Assembly: GCA_040394475.1 (NCBI GenBank)
Contig: JBEBSD010000004.1
Location: 1 to 64,000 of the forward strand
Direction: 5' to 3'
Origin: JBEBSD01 sp040394475
GTDB taxonomy: Bacteria > Bacteroidota > Bacteroidia > Cytophagales > Spirosomataceae
DNA: 64,000 nucleotides
A program made the translations under genes and the position numbers. Shown here in pieces: positions 54,489 through 63,336 of this stretch (the first letter of the stretch is position 1; each line of letters opens with the position of its first letter). Under the pieces are notes generated by a model. That model made no database searches. It was given only the letters and a program-made list of their open reading frames with translations, and was not told the origin of the DNA.

Positions 54489-55309
54489 AGCTGTACCGGG
54501 TTACCGGATTCCTGATCACTAACATAGGAAGGATACCCCACCTTCCTGTAAAGTCCTGCCAACCGGTGCGCATGTTCGTCATAAGCCCGCTCAAACAGTT
54601 CTACAGCCCGCTCGGGACCGGCATTTACCGCTGCCGTCAATACAACGGGTGGTTTTCCCGCCACGGTCAGCAGCCGGGCAACTTCTGCTTTAATACTGTT
54701 GATAATTACCGCTCCGCCCACAGTAGAGCCGGGAGAAACAGGCGTGTCCAAACCCTGTATACCAATCATTGCATCACCGGCAGGCGCACCGGTATCGAGT
54801 ACCAAGTCCGCAAAATCTGTTAGTTTTTTGCCATCCGGCCGCTTACTCTGCGACGCCCCGGCATGCAGGGAAGTCACCAGAGCCACCACCTTCACACCCG
54901 CTTGCTGAAACAATTCTGCGATTTCAACCGGGACCACATTGCAGCCGCTGGAAGAAATCACCAGCGCCGTATCCGTGGATGACAATTCGAAATTCCGAAG
55001 AATCCTGGCCGCCAGCCCCGGGACATTTTCCAGGAACATTGCCTGTCGTTGCCCGTTGGCCCCCACTACCAGGTTGTGGAAGGTCAGGGACAACTCCACT
55101 ATGGGATTAAATCCCGGGAAGGACCCGTACCGGGGCCACATTTCTTCCACCATGATCCGGCTGTGCCCGCTCCCGAATACGTGCACCATACGCCCGGCGA
55201 GGATGGACCCGGCAAACCAGGAAGCTGCTGTCGCAATAGCCTCTTCCTGCGCTTCTATCGTTGCCAACAGTTCTTTTGCTTTACCGATATATGCTTTGAT
55301 TACGTTCAC
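54485..55309 (-). CDS. SIS-domain sugar isomerase, UPF0309 type
   Basis: A 274-aa protein with one SIS domain (about 35-220). VHVFGSGHSRIMVEEMWPRYG carries the phospho-sugar-binding loop, and ALVISSSGCNVVPVE is the second SIS signature. The family comprises predicted sugar-phosphate (often amino-sugar phosphate) isomerases or deaminases. The start is GTG at 55309; no in-frame ATG is nearby and the N-terminus fits the family. A heptamer array lies 4-40 bp upstream of the GTG. Its stop overlaps the FAD gene. Confidence 0.88.
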   Translation of the reverse strand: MNVIKAYIGKAKELLATIEAQEEAIATAASWFAGSILAGRMVHVFGSGHSRIMVEEMWPRYGSFPGFNPIVELSLTFHNLVVGANGQRQAMFLENVPGLAARILRNFELSSTDTALVISSSGCNVVPVEIAELFQQAGVKVVALVTSLHAGASQSKRPDGKKLTDFADLVLDTGAPAGDAMIGIQGLDTPVSPGSTVGGAVIINSIKAEVARLLTVAGKPPVVLTAAVNAGPERAVELFERAYDEHAHRLAGLYRKVGYPSYVSDQESGNPVQL

Positions 55310-55312
55310 TTT

Positions 55313-55418
55313 AGTTATGAGTTATGAGTTATGAATTATGAGTTATGAGTTGGGTGAGGCTAGTATAGTCGGTTTCCGGCGATGTGCCGATAAGCCGATA
55401 GCTGAAAGCCGATAGCCT
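55313..55418. repeat. Heptamer repeats between ROK and SIS genes
   Basis: On the - strand, TCATAAC/TCATAAT units (55313-55350) abut the SIS start, and a few TCGGCTA/TCAGCTT-like units (55384-55418) sit at the ROK end. This mirrors the two-part spacers of the permease array in a quite different operon. Confidence 0.8.
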
Positions 55419-55419
55419 G

Positions 55420-56346
55420 CTATTTCATCTGCAAAGCTTCCACACTGCACACAGCGGCTCCGACAGCGCCTGACAGCGCTTCGTAGCGGGCTTTCCGGAT
55501 CGGGATGCCGCTTCCCTGCGGCCGCCATTCGTAAATTTCCATAAACGTTTCCAGGGGATCGAATAACCCGGCGTCGGCTCTTGATATTCCTCCTCCCAAA
55601 ACGATTACTTCCGGTGAAAACACATTGATCAGTGATGCCAATGCTATCGCCAGCTGTCGCACGGCGTTTAGCCAGGCCCAGACGGCCACGGGCTCTCCCT
55701 GCCGGTACCCTGCCAGCAATTCATGGGTATTCCGGTATTGTTTAAACGTACGGGCCGGCACGGTCACATCGCCTATCAGTTGCTCCAGCGAACCGGGTAT
55801 ATTGGTAATATCCAGCTCCTGCCGATTGCCATCGACAGTTACATGCCCCAGGTGGCCGGCTCTGTTGAAGGCGCCCTGGTACAGTTTGCCATCCAACCAC
55901 AAACCGCCTCCCACACCAGTACCCAGCGTAAGCATCAGGGCGTGGCGGTATCCTGCCGCACTGCCGTAGGTGGCTTCCGCCACCGTGGCAGCATGGGCAT
56001 CGTTAAGCACATAAACAGGCTGCTGCAGGAACGCTCCCCAGTTGCAGCCTTCCAATCCCTGCATTCTTCCGGGCATGCTGACAATTCGTTCATTGTCGGC
56101 GGCAACGATCCCGGGAGCCGCCAGTCCAACCCCACGGATTTCGCCACCCGACGCCGCAGCAAGCAGCGTCACCATCTTGCGGATTTCGTCTTTCCAATGA
56201 GCGGAATGACCATCCAATGTATCGACCGACAGCTGCTTAACAGGTTCCCCTGTTGCTAAATCGACCAGCGCTCCTTTAATTTTTGTTCCGCCCAGGTCAA
56301 TCCCGATCGCATTCCCTTCCTGCATTTTGTCCATATTATTAATCAT
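55420..56346 (-). CDS. ROK-family protein (sugar kinase-like) without canonical zinc motif
   Basis: A 308-aa protein. ATP-binding motif DLGGTK at 17-22, LNDAHAATVAEA with the likely catalytic Asp, and LTLGTGVGGGLWLDGKL. The zinc-binding CxCGxxGCxE of typical ROK kinases is replaced by LDITNIPGSLE after GHLGHVTVDG. The His of GHLGH remains. It may be a kinase of a ROK subgroup that does not need zinc; no N-terminal HTH, so not a repressor. ATGA overlap with the SDR stop indicates coupling. Confidence 0.88.
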   Translation of the reverse strand: MINNMDKMQEGNAIGIDLGGTKIKGALVDLATGEPVKQLSVDTLDGHSAHWKDEIRKMVTLLAAASGGEIRGVGLAAPGIVAADNERIVSMPGRMQGLEGCNWGAFLQQPVYVLNDAHAATVAEATYGSAAGYRHALMLTLGTGVGGGLWLDGKLYQGAFNRAGHLGHVTVDGNRQELDITNIPGSLEQLIGDVTVPARTFKQYRNTHELLAGYRQGEPVAVWAWLNAVRQLAIALASLINVFSPEVIVLGGGISRADAGLFDPLETFMEIYEWRPQGSGIPIRKARYEALSGAVGAAVCSVEALQMK

Positions 56347-57131
56347 ATCTGACCTTCGCTAACGCTCCAGCCACCGTCTACTGTCAACAGCTGGCCGGTT
56401 GTATATGCCGCGCCATCCGACAGGAAATAAACAACCGCTGCATTCAGATCTTCCGGCGCTCCCAGTCTGCCGCCATCCAACGGTTGTTTTGTTTTTGCAA
56501 ATGCCACAATTTCGGGATTCCCCGCAGCCCGGGCCGACATAGGGGTGTGGACCAGCGCCGGTGCAATGGCGTTGATCCGGATGTTGTGCTGCGCGTAAAA
56601 AGCGGCGGTGGCCCGCACAAACCCGCCTACAGCCGCCTTTGCCGCCGCATAGGCATGGGTCGCAAAATAAGCAGGAGAAGGGGAATAGCCCAATACCGAA
56701 GACATATTAAGAATAGCGCCGCCCTGTCCCGCTTCCAGAAATGCTTTCACCGCTGCCTGATTCGACAACATCAGGGACGTCAGGTTTATATTCAAGGTAT
56801 ACTGCCATCCTTCCAGCGTCAGTTCATGCAAGGGGCCGTCGCCGCGGGGGCGGCCGCTTCCTCCTGCCACATGGTACAACCCGTCAAAACCTCCCCACCT
56901 TTCCCGGCACATCCTGATCGCCTCTATGGCTGTTTCCGGTGCCGTCGAATCTCCCATTAACCCGACCGCATTTTTCGGCAACTCCTCTATGGCCTTCTCC
57001 AACCTTTCGGAACCCCTCCCTACTACCACAATCTGTGCTCCTTCCCGGATCAATGCCTTCGCTGCTGCCAAACCAAGTCCGCTGGTTCCGCCAATAATCA
57101 CAATTTTTTTATTTCGCAAACTTCTGCTCAT
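56343..57131 (-). CDS. Short-chain dehydrogenase/reductase
   Basis: A 262-aa classical SDR. Cofactor motif GGTSGLG at 14-20, HVAGG near 87-91, catalytic Ser144/145 (NMSSV), Tyr161 and Lys165 (YAAAK), and C-terminal TGQLLTVDGGW. GRGSE after the second strand suggests NADP(H) preference, a weak inference. First gene of the coupled SDR-ROK pair. Likely oxidises or reduces a sugar or polyol of the cluster; substrate unknown. Confidence 0.93.
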   Translation of the reverse strand: MSRSLRNKKIVIIGGTSGLGLAAAKALIREGAQIVVVGRGSERLEKAIEELPKNAVGLMGDSTAPETAIEAIRMCRERWGGFDGLYHVAGGSGRPRGDGPLHELTLEGWQYTLNINLTSLMLSNQAAVKAFLEAGQGGAILNMSSVLGYSPSPAYFATHAYAAAKAAVGGFVRATAAFYAQHNIRINAIAPALVHTPMSARAAGNPEIVAFAKTKQPLDGGRLGAPEDLNAAVVYFLSDGAAYTTGQLLTVDGGWSVSEGQI

Positions 57132-57175
57132 GATCCTGTCTGTTAATGTCGCGTCTTATAAAATATCATACTACG

Positions 57176-57200
57176 TTGCCGGGCAACGTTTGCCCGGCAA
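57176..57200. other. Perfect inverted repeat upstream of the SDR gene
   Basis: Arms TTGCCGGGCAA and TTGCCCGGCAA with loop CGT. No T-tract on the - strand, so it is more likely an mRNA-stabilising or operator element than a terminator of the upstream gene. Confidence 0.5.
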
Positions 57201-57204
57201 TAAG

Positions 57205-57256
57205 GGGATGGTCTGTGAAGACACAGACCATGGTGTGAAGACACAGACCATGGTAT
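57205..57256. repeat. Hairpin element fragment with 20-bp tandem duplication
   Basis: A truncated inverted copy of the hairpin element. The 20-mer TGTGAAGACACAGACCATGG occurs twice in tandem (57214-57233 and 57234-57253). Confidence 0.85.
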
Positions 57257-57278
57257 GCCCATGCCGCCTGCCTTTCGG

Positions 57279-60137
57279 TCATTTATTTTCCTGGTAACTC
57301 ATCAGGAATGCCACGAGATCTGCCAGTTGCTGCTCTTCCAGTCCGAGCGTCGCCGGGTCGGGCATCAGCGAACGCGCTCGCTCACGGCTGACGACGTCCG
57401 CACTATTTACCGTAATCCGCTGACCGGCTGCGTCTTTCAGCAGCAGCTGAGTTCCTTCACTCTGTAAAAAACCGTATACGGTTTCCCCGCTTTTAGTCGT
57501 GATCAGCCAGGGTTCATAGCCGAAGACTACATCCGCATCGGGGTAAATAATCGCATCCAGTAATGCCGTACGGTCCAGTTTATTGCGGATATTCGTCAGG
57601 TCAGGGCCGATATCCGCCCCTGTTGCTCCCGTACGGTGACACGATCCGCAGCTTAACGCAAATTGTTCTTTCCCCCGGACAGGATCCGGTTTCATTTTCA
57701 GAATTTCCGGAATTGCATACGTCCTTCCCGCGCCGGTTTTGAAGTATTCGGTGGCCAGCACCCGCACCGACTGGTCGGGATTCGAAAAAATATGGGCGGT
57801 GATCACCTCCGTCAGTTCCGGGCTCAGCCGCTTGCCTGCGGCCAGTTGAATCAGTATTTTTGCCCCGGCCGGGTCCTTTGCCAATGCTGTAGCTGCCGCC
57901 GCTTTTTCGTCTGGGGCGACAGAGGTTTTAGTGAGCTGGTCACGCCATGTCTTCACCTCCTCCGACAGCGCCTCCGTCTTTTTTTCAACCGGGTAGAAAC
58001 CTGCCCAATCGTTGCCGCTTCTGAACTCCAGCCACCACTGCGCAGCACCGGCCATTTCAGTGGGTCCGGCTGCGAGATCCTGCATCGCCTGCGCGGCTGC
58101 CTTTACCGGGATAAATGCCAGTCCGGTGAGCGCCTGATGGCGCTGTTCGAGTGCCAGCGGAGCGGCAGCGGCCCGCTGCTGCAACGCGCTTATGGCCGGT
58201 TCGGGGTGGATCCGCCAGACCAGTCCGGCCATGGCGTCTCCCCATTTCAGGGGATCACTGCCATACCGCTCCAGCAGCAAGGGGTAAACAGCCTGCTCCT
58301 TCCCCTCCATCGCCGTCCCCAACGCCTCCAGGTACCAACGGTCCTTCCCATCATACCCGTCGCAAAGTTTCAAAAGTAATTCCCTGCACGCATCCAGCGG
58401 AACGTCCCGGAGAGCTATGGCAACTTCTCTTCTCACCGCAGGCGACGGGTCTGCGGCCAGCATTTCCCCATAGCGGGCAGAAAGCTTGTCAACCGGACGC
58501 AACGCCCTGAATGCGGTAAGCCTGACCAGCGGATCCTGATCCTTCAGCAGGACTTCCACCTGGGCGATCCCCTTCCCGCCAAGCTGAGCCAGCAGCCAGA
58601 TTGCCCGTGCCCGATGGTAAGGATTCTCTGCGTCCGCCATCCAGCGAACCAGTTCCGGCACCACCTTTTCCCCCTGCGCCAGCAAGGCGGCGAATCCCAG
58701 ATGGCGGACATTCACAGCCGGATTGGCCAATGCAAGCAGCTGTCCCGGTGTGCTGCCGAGATCCAAAACAGGTGTTTTAAGTGTTTTGTTTTTAGGCTTG
58801 AGCCGGTAAATACGTCCGAATCCTTCTTTGTCATGCATGGCATGCCCGCCGACAATCGGATCGTACCAATCCGCAATAAAGACCGATCCGTCTGTTCCGA
58901 CCGTCACGTCACTGGGGCGAAACCACTTCCGGGTATCGGTTTCTTCATTATCCCACCGGTAATCTTCGGTAGAAGCGCCTACGGAAGAGGCAAAATCAAT
59001 CCGCCGGGAAAGGTCGAAACCCGCTCCATCTGTTACAGGCCGGTAACCGAACACCACATTTCTGCCGGCATCCGCACTGAGCAGCATCCCGCGGTATGAT
59101 TCCCCCAGCGCATCCCCTTCGTATACCGCAAACCCCGTCGGCGCCCCCGGGCCGGTCTGGTCGCACGCCGGCATCACTCCCGGGTCCTCCTGATGCCAGT
59201 GAGCGGTAAATATACGCTGCCCGGGACGCTGATCTGCCCGCCAGGAGCGTGTCCCGTCGGCGCTGAAATAGCCGGCATTCCCGTTCTCCATCACCCAGCT
59301 GGTCCGGCAGGCCGCCACTTCATCATCGTTATCATTCTGCCATATATTCCCATACGAATCCACTGCCAGTTCATACGCATTTCTGAAATTATGCGCCATC
59401 ACCTTCAGGTTGCTGCCGTCCGGATCCACCCGCAGCGCCAGACCACCGGTCCAGCGCCGGCCGTCATCGCTTTTGAGCCCCGGTGTATTGGAGGTATTAT
59501 AAGGAGTACCGCCATTATAAATACTTCCGGAACGCAGGGTCCAGCCCTTCTTGTCCGTGACGATATGAGGCCCTGCATTGCCGACATTAAAATACCACTT
59601 GCCATCCGGTCCTGCTACCATCGAATGCAGGGAATGATCATGGTCATACCCGCCAAAACCTGTGAGGAAAACCTCCTTTTTATCCGGCTTGTCGTCGCCG
59701 TCTTCATCCGTATAGATAATCAGCGAAGGTGCCGAGGAGACCACAATTTTGTTGCCCAGTACGGCAATTCCCGTAGGAGCCTGCAGCGCTTCATCCTGCA
59801 CAAACACCGTCGTTTTATCTGCTTTTCCATCGCCATCGGTGTCTTCCAGGATCATGATCCGGTCCCCCTTCGGATGGTGCAGTTTCTGTTCATCTTTGTT
59901 TTTAAAAGAACGGTAGTTGACTGCTTCCGTGACCCATACGCGGCCCCGGTGGTCAACGTCCATGCTGGTAGGATTAAAGAACGCAGGTGATTCGGCCCAG
60001 ACACTCACTTCGAGGTCATCCGGCACCACGAGGACCGGCTCCCGGTCTGCCGGTATCACTCCGGTAAGGATGCTTGTCACTACTCCGAACAACACTGCAC
60101 GCATTCCGCTGGTTAGTCCTTTTAGTTTGATATGCAT
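57279..60137 (-). CDS. PVC-type haem-binding dehydrogenase
   Basis: A 952-aa exported protein. A signal sequence (about 1-28) is followed by a beta-propeller membrane-bound-dehydrogenase domain (about 35-440: FFNPTSMDVDHRGRVWV, VLGNKIVVSSAPSL, FIADWYDP). HEAT-like repeats follow to about 700, then a C-terminal cytochrome c domain with CGSCH at 830-834 (SCGSCHRTGATGADIGPDLTNIR). It matches the PVC/TIGR02604-TIGR02603 architecture. Probably oxidises a sugar or alcohol in the periplasm and passes electrons to a c-type haem; substrate unknown. Eleven bp after the TIM-barrel gene, so co-transcribed with it. Confidence 0.9.
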   Translation of the reverse strand: MHIKLKGLTSGMRAVLFGVVTSILTGVIPADREPVLVVPDDLEVSVWAESPAFFNPTSMDVDHRGRVWVTEAVNYRSFKNKDEQKLHHPKGDRIMILEDTDGDGKADKTTVFVQDEALQAPTGIAVLGNKIVVSSAPSLIIYTDEDGDDKPDKKEVFLTGFGGYDHDHSLHSMVAGPDGKWYFNVGNAGPHIVTDKKGWTLRSGSIYNGGTPYNTSNTPGLKSDDGRRWTGGLALRVDPDGSNLKVMAHNFRNAYELAVDSYGNIWQNDNDDEVAACRTSWVMENGNAGYFSADGTRSWRADQRPGQRIFTAHWHQEDPGVMPACDQTGPGAPTGFAVYEGDALGESYRGMLLSADAGRNVVFGYRPVTDGAGFDLSRRIDFASSVGASTEDYRWDNEETDTRKWFRPSDVTVGTDGSVFIADWYDPIVGGHAMHDKEGFGRIYRLKPKNKTLKTPVLDLGSTPGQLLALANPAVNVRHLGFAALLAQGEKVVPELVRWMADAENPYHRARAIWLLAQLGGKGIAQVEVLLKDQDPLVRLTAFRALRPVDKLSARYGEMLAADPSPAVRREVAIALRDVPLDACRELLLKLCDGYDGKDRWYLEALGTAMEGKEQAVYPLLLERYGSDPLKWGDAMAGLVWRIHPEPAISALQQRAAAAPLALEQRHQALTGLAFIPVKAAAQAMQDLAAGPTEMAGAAQWWLEFRSGNDWAGFYPVEKKTEALSEEVKTWRDQLTKTSVAPDEKAAAATALAKDPAGAKILIQLAAGKRLSPELTEVITAHIFSNPDQSVRVLATEYFKTGAGRTYAIPEILKMKPDPVRGKEQFALSCGSCHRTGATGADIGPDLTNIRNKLDRTALLDAIIYPDADVVFGYEPWLITTKSGETVYGFLQSEGTQLLLKDAAGQRITVNSADVVSRERARSLMPDPATLGLEEQQLADLVAFLMSYQENK

Positions 60138-60148
60138 GTGGTTGGGTG

Positions 60149-61024
60149 TTAATCGTTGCTGAATAATTTACGTAAATAGGCGGCGTTGTAGGTATAGCTT
60201 TCGAGCATATCTGCTCCCTTGGGCACAGCCCCTTCAATAGGCAGCCAGCCCTGATACCCGATTTCCTGCACAACCCGCCGGACCCTTTCAAAATCAACCA
60301 CGCCTTTTCCCAGCAAGGCACCATTTTCTTTCATATGGATTTCAGCAATCCGGTCGTGCAGGAACGGGATTTCCTCATAGATATCATAGCCCATCTGGGT
60401 GGCGTTGGCGACGTCATAATAGACTTTAACATGTGAAGACCCTACGGCATCCAGAAGGGCCATATGTTCCCGGGCGCTTAACCAGGATTCAATTCCGAGG
60501 ATCACGTCCGCCTTTTCGGCTTTCGCGGCCACTTTCCGAAGCCTCCGGATCACTTCTTTTTGCCCTGCATCATCGTTTTTCAGGTCTCCCTTTCCAAAAA
60601 AGGCCAGCAAAATCACCTTGCAGCCCAGCTGCTGCGCCACTTCAATACTGTCGCTCACCCATTCCTCTGTACGCGGATCCGACTTATAAGGGATGTTGTT
60701 CAATTCACCGATGGCCAGTCCGCCGATTTCAACGCCCGTCCCGGCCGCCATTTCCCTGTACTGCTGCTGTATTTCCGGTCTTCTCAGCTGCATATTGTTA
60801 GCCAGGGTACCCAGGCTCACCTGCACACCGTCCAACCCTATTTTCCGGGCGGTTTGCAGGGCTTCCACCTTTGACAGCCCCCCGATTGACCAATCACAAG
60901 CGCCTATTTTAACAGCGGGCTTCCCTGTTCTCAGGTCCGGCAACATCACCGCAGCCGTCATCCGGCTCAGGTTACGCAAGGCCTCTCGCCGGCTTATTTC
61001 ACCACACATTTCGCAGATTTTCAC
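60149..61024 (-). CDS. Exported sugar phosphate isomerase/epimerase-like TIM barrel
   Basis: A 291-aa protein of the xylose-isomerase-like TIM barrel (AP_endonuc_2) family. Metal ligands fit Glu179 (GIESW), Asp204 (YYDVAN), His230 (EIHMKE) and Glu264 (PIEGA). The N-terminus ISRREALRNLSRMTAAVMLP resembles a twin-arginine signal, so a periplasmic location is likely. Exported members near Gfo/Idh/MocA enzymes are known from keto-glycoside processing; that role here is inference. It lies between the oxidoreductase (86-bp gap) and the haem dehydrogenase (11-bp gap). Confidence 0.9.
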   Translation of the reverse strand: MKICEMCGEISRREALRNLSRMTAAVMLPDLRTGKPAVKIGACDWSIGGLSKVEALQTARKIGLDGVQVSLGTLANNMQLRRPEIQQQYREMAAGTGVEIGGLAIGELNNIPYKSDPRTEEWVSDSIEVAQQLGCKVILLAFFGKGDLKNDDAGQKEVIRRLRKVAAKAEKADVILGIESWLSAREHMALLDAVGSSHVKVYYDVANATQMGYDIYEEIPFLHDRIAEIHMKENGALLGKGVVDFERVRRVVQEIGYQGWLPIEGAVPKGADMLESYTYNAAYLRKLFSND

Positions 61025-61075
61025 AGACCTGGATTAAAATTTAGACAATCATACATTAACCACTTATCACCCGCA

Positions 61076-61110
61076 ACAACTCATAACTCATAACTCATAA
61101 CTCCTAACTC
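61076..61110. repeat. Short heptamer array in the Gfo/Idh-isomerase gap
   Basis: ACTCATA units followed by ACTCCTA variants, ending at the stop of the oxidoreductase gene. On the coding strand they read TATGAGT, opposite to the permease spacers. Confidence 0.8.
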
Positions 61111-62304
61111 CTACCCCTCCTCAATTTCCACAATCTTCCCCGATTGTTTATCCTTCAGGATACGCTTGGTAGTTCCATAGTGTGTTAATTCTTCCTTGAT
61201 CAGGTAATATTGTTCGTCGTAATCACGGGCCAGATTCGTTTGTTCAACCTCTTTTTTCCCCCTCCAAACCTCAAGTTCCACCGGTTCCCAACGCTTCGAC
61301 CGGGCCGACGCATAGGCGGCGTCCATTACCGCATTCACGATATACCCGTCGTAAAATGTTTCGGAAGGAACAGTCCCCTTGTCCAGGGCATTAAACATAT
61401 CGGCAAACATGTGGTTATAGCCCAACTCATTCACTTCATCTCCTACCGGGAACAGCCATCCCTGGTTACCCTCCGATTTTTCCGCGACATAATCCTGCCC
61501 GGTTCCGGTGCTGAACATTTCAAATCCCGTCCGCAGAAAATTATTGATCCATATCGTCCCCTCCGATCCCATCACCTCGTCTCTCAGGTCCAGTCCGCCC
61601 CGGAATGTCCAGCTCACCTCAAACTGACCGATGGCGCCGTTTTCGAACCGCACCAGCCCGACTGCATTGTCTTCCGCCGCAATCGGTTTTACCAAGGTAC
61701 CGGCCCAGCACATTACTTCTACCGGACGAATGTCCTTACCCACATACCCCCGGGCGATTTCGATACAATGACACCCCAGGTCGATAATGGCGCCGCCCCC
61801 GGCAGTCTCCTTGTCCCAGAACCAGTCGCTGTGCGGCCCCGGGTGCGCCTCTCTTGACCGCGTCCAGAGCACCTGCCCGATACGCCCCTGACGCACGCTT
61901 TGCATCGCCTTTAAGGTTTTGGGGGTATACAATAAATCTTCCAGGTAGCCATTAAAAATACCTGCCGCTTCCACAGCCTGCAGCATTCGCAGGGCCTCCG
62001 CGGCATTTCTCCCCAGCGGTTTGGTACACAGCACGGCCTTTTTTGCTTTTACGCAGGCCTGAATCGCTGCTTCATGCAAGTGATTGGGTAACGCGACCAC
62101 TACGGTATCTACTTCTTCGTGGTTCACTGCTTCCTCCAGCGAAACCGACCAGAAAGGCGCATCACAGACGCCGGCCAAGGCTGTGGCAGCCTCCTCCCGC
62201 CGGGCATACACCATGACAATGCGATCTTTATTGCGGCCGCCTCTGATAGAATCCGCGTAAAACCGCGCAATAAACCCTGATCCTAAAAGTGCTATTTTTC
62301 TCAT
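61111..62304 (-). CDS. Gfo/Idh/MocA-family oxidoreductase
   Basis: A 397-aa cytoplasmic NAD(P)-dependent sugar oxidoreductase. Rossmann motif GSGFIA at 8-13, the CTKPLG motif with catalytic-type Lys95, and IIDLGCHCIE with Asp175/His179. No signal peptide. The fold is that of glucose-fructose oxidoreductase and inositol dehydrogenase. It follows the AraC gene by 5 bp, so the regulator and the enzyme share an operon. Together with the TIM-barrel protein it could interconvert a keto-sugar. Confidence 0.93.
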   Translation of the reverse strand: MRKIALLGSGFIARFYADSIRGGRNKDRIVMVYARREEAATALAGVCDAPFWSVSLEEAVNHEEVDTVVVALPNHLHEAAIQACVKAKKAVLCTKPLGRNAAEALRMLQAVEAAGIFNGYLEDLLYTPKTLKAMQSVRQGRIGQVLWTRSREAHPGPHSDWFWDKETAGGGAIIDLGCHCIEIARGYVGKDIRPVEVMCWAGTLVKPIAAEDNAVGLVRFENGAIGQFEVSWTFRGGLDLRDEVMGSEGTIWINNFLRTGFEMFSTGTGQDYVAEKSEGNQGWLFPVGDEVNELGYNHMFADMFNALDKGTVPSETFYDGYIVNAVMDAAYASARSKRWEPVELEVWRGKKEVEQTNLARDYDEQYYLIKEELTHYGTTKRILKDKQSGKIVEIEEG

Positions 62305-62309
62305 TAATA

Positions 62310-63188
62310 CTATTTTTGTAAGGCATTGATCTGTTTTCTGAATTCCCGTGGCTGCATATTATAGATCGTTTTGAAGTGCCGGTTAAAATTGGATAAGTTA
62401 TTAAACCCACATTCGTAACATACTTCACCTACGCGTCTTTCTGTCTGCATCAGTAATTTGGCGGCATGCCCGATTCGCAACTCCAGCAAAAAAGAGGAAA
62501 ACGTTTTACGAGTCCGGTATTTGAAATAACGTGAAAAAGCGGAAGGAGTCATATTCGCCAGCGCTGCTGCCTGTTCCAGGGAGATCGCACCGGTAAAATG
62601 CTCACCCAGGTACGTAAAGACTTCATGCAGGCGCTCTTCATCCGTTTCGTGCAATTCCATCATTCCGGAAGACGAAATCGTCCTGCATTCAGTTGTCTTG
62701 CAGGTAGCCATCGTGCTCAGTACATTCATCAGTACCAGCCAACGTTCCAGTCCGGGAGGTAAAGCGACCAGCTGCTGCAGGAGCGGTCCTATTTGTGCAT
62801 TCGCCTTTCCTGTAAATTCCAGGCCATATTTGCTATGCTGCAGCATTTTCCGCACCGGCGCCATCTCCGGCAGCTGCAGGGTTTCTCCCAGCGACTGTTC
62901 CAGAAAATGCACCACAACGGACTTAGCCCTGAGCCCTGAATCCAGGCGGTAATAATGCTCATCATTCCGGTACATATGGGGCAGATCGGGACCGATCAAT
63001 ACCAGGTCTCCCGTTTGAAAACGACTGATATTATCCCCCAGGTACCGCGTCCCCGTGCTTTCGGTCACCCATACAATTTCGTATTCCGGATGATAATGCC
63101 AGGGAGTCGGATAGTAGGCGTAATCAAAGTCACAAACTACAAACGATGCCCCTACTTCTCTGGGCAAATGTTCTAACATCGCTTTCAT
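62310..63188 (-). CDS. AraC-family transcriptional regulator
   Basis: A 292-aa regulator. An N-terminal cupin sensor (WHYHPEYEIVWVTES near 27-41, GDLVLIGPDLPHMYRND near 57-73) is followed by a C-terminal double HTH (about 190-290: MTPSAFSRYFKYRTRKTFSSF, then VCYECGFNNLSNFNRHFK). The cupin probably binds a sugar or sugar acid. First gene of the operon that continues into the Gfo/Idh oxidoreductase and the enzymes beyond; likely local activator. Confidence 0.93.
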   Translation of the reverse strand: MKAMLEHLPREVGASFVVCDFDYAYYPTPWHYHPEYEIVWVTESTGTRYLGDNISRFQTGDLVLIGPDLPHMYRNDEHYYRLDSGLRAKSVVVHFLEQSLGETLQLPEMAPVRKMLQHSKYGLEFTGKANAQIGPLLQQLVALPPGLERWLVLMNVLSTMATCKTTECRTISSSGMMELHETDEERLHEVFTYLGEHFTGAISLEQAAALANMTPSAFSRYFKYRTRKTFSSFLLELRIGHAAKLLMQTERRVGEVCYECGFNNLSNFNRHFKTIYNMQPREFRKQINALQK

Positions 63189-63297
63189 AATCCCTTCACA
63201 ACAGGCTGCAGGCTTAGGTGTATCATTTTATAAAAGTAGTGCATAAATTGGTATTATTCCTACAATAAAAAGCCAAAAATCAATACTATTTTGACAA

Positions 63298-63331
63298 GAT
63301 GTGCAGCGCCGGGGAGGCGACGCTGCACATC
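63298..63331 (-). terminator. Possible terminator after the right-edge susD
   Basis: Stem of 11 bp (GATGTGCAGCG and its complement) extended by a GC-rich inner stem. It is 6 bp beyond the SusD stop on the - strand and followed by CTTGTC, a weak T-run. Confidence 0.5.
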
Positions 63332-63336
63332 CGGCA

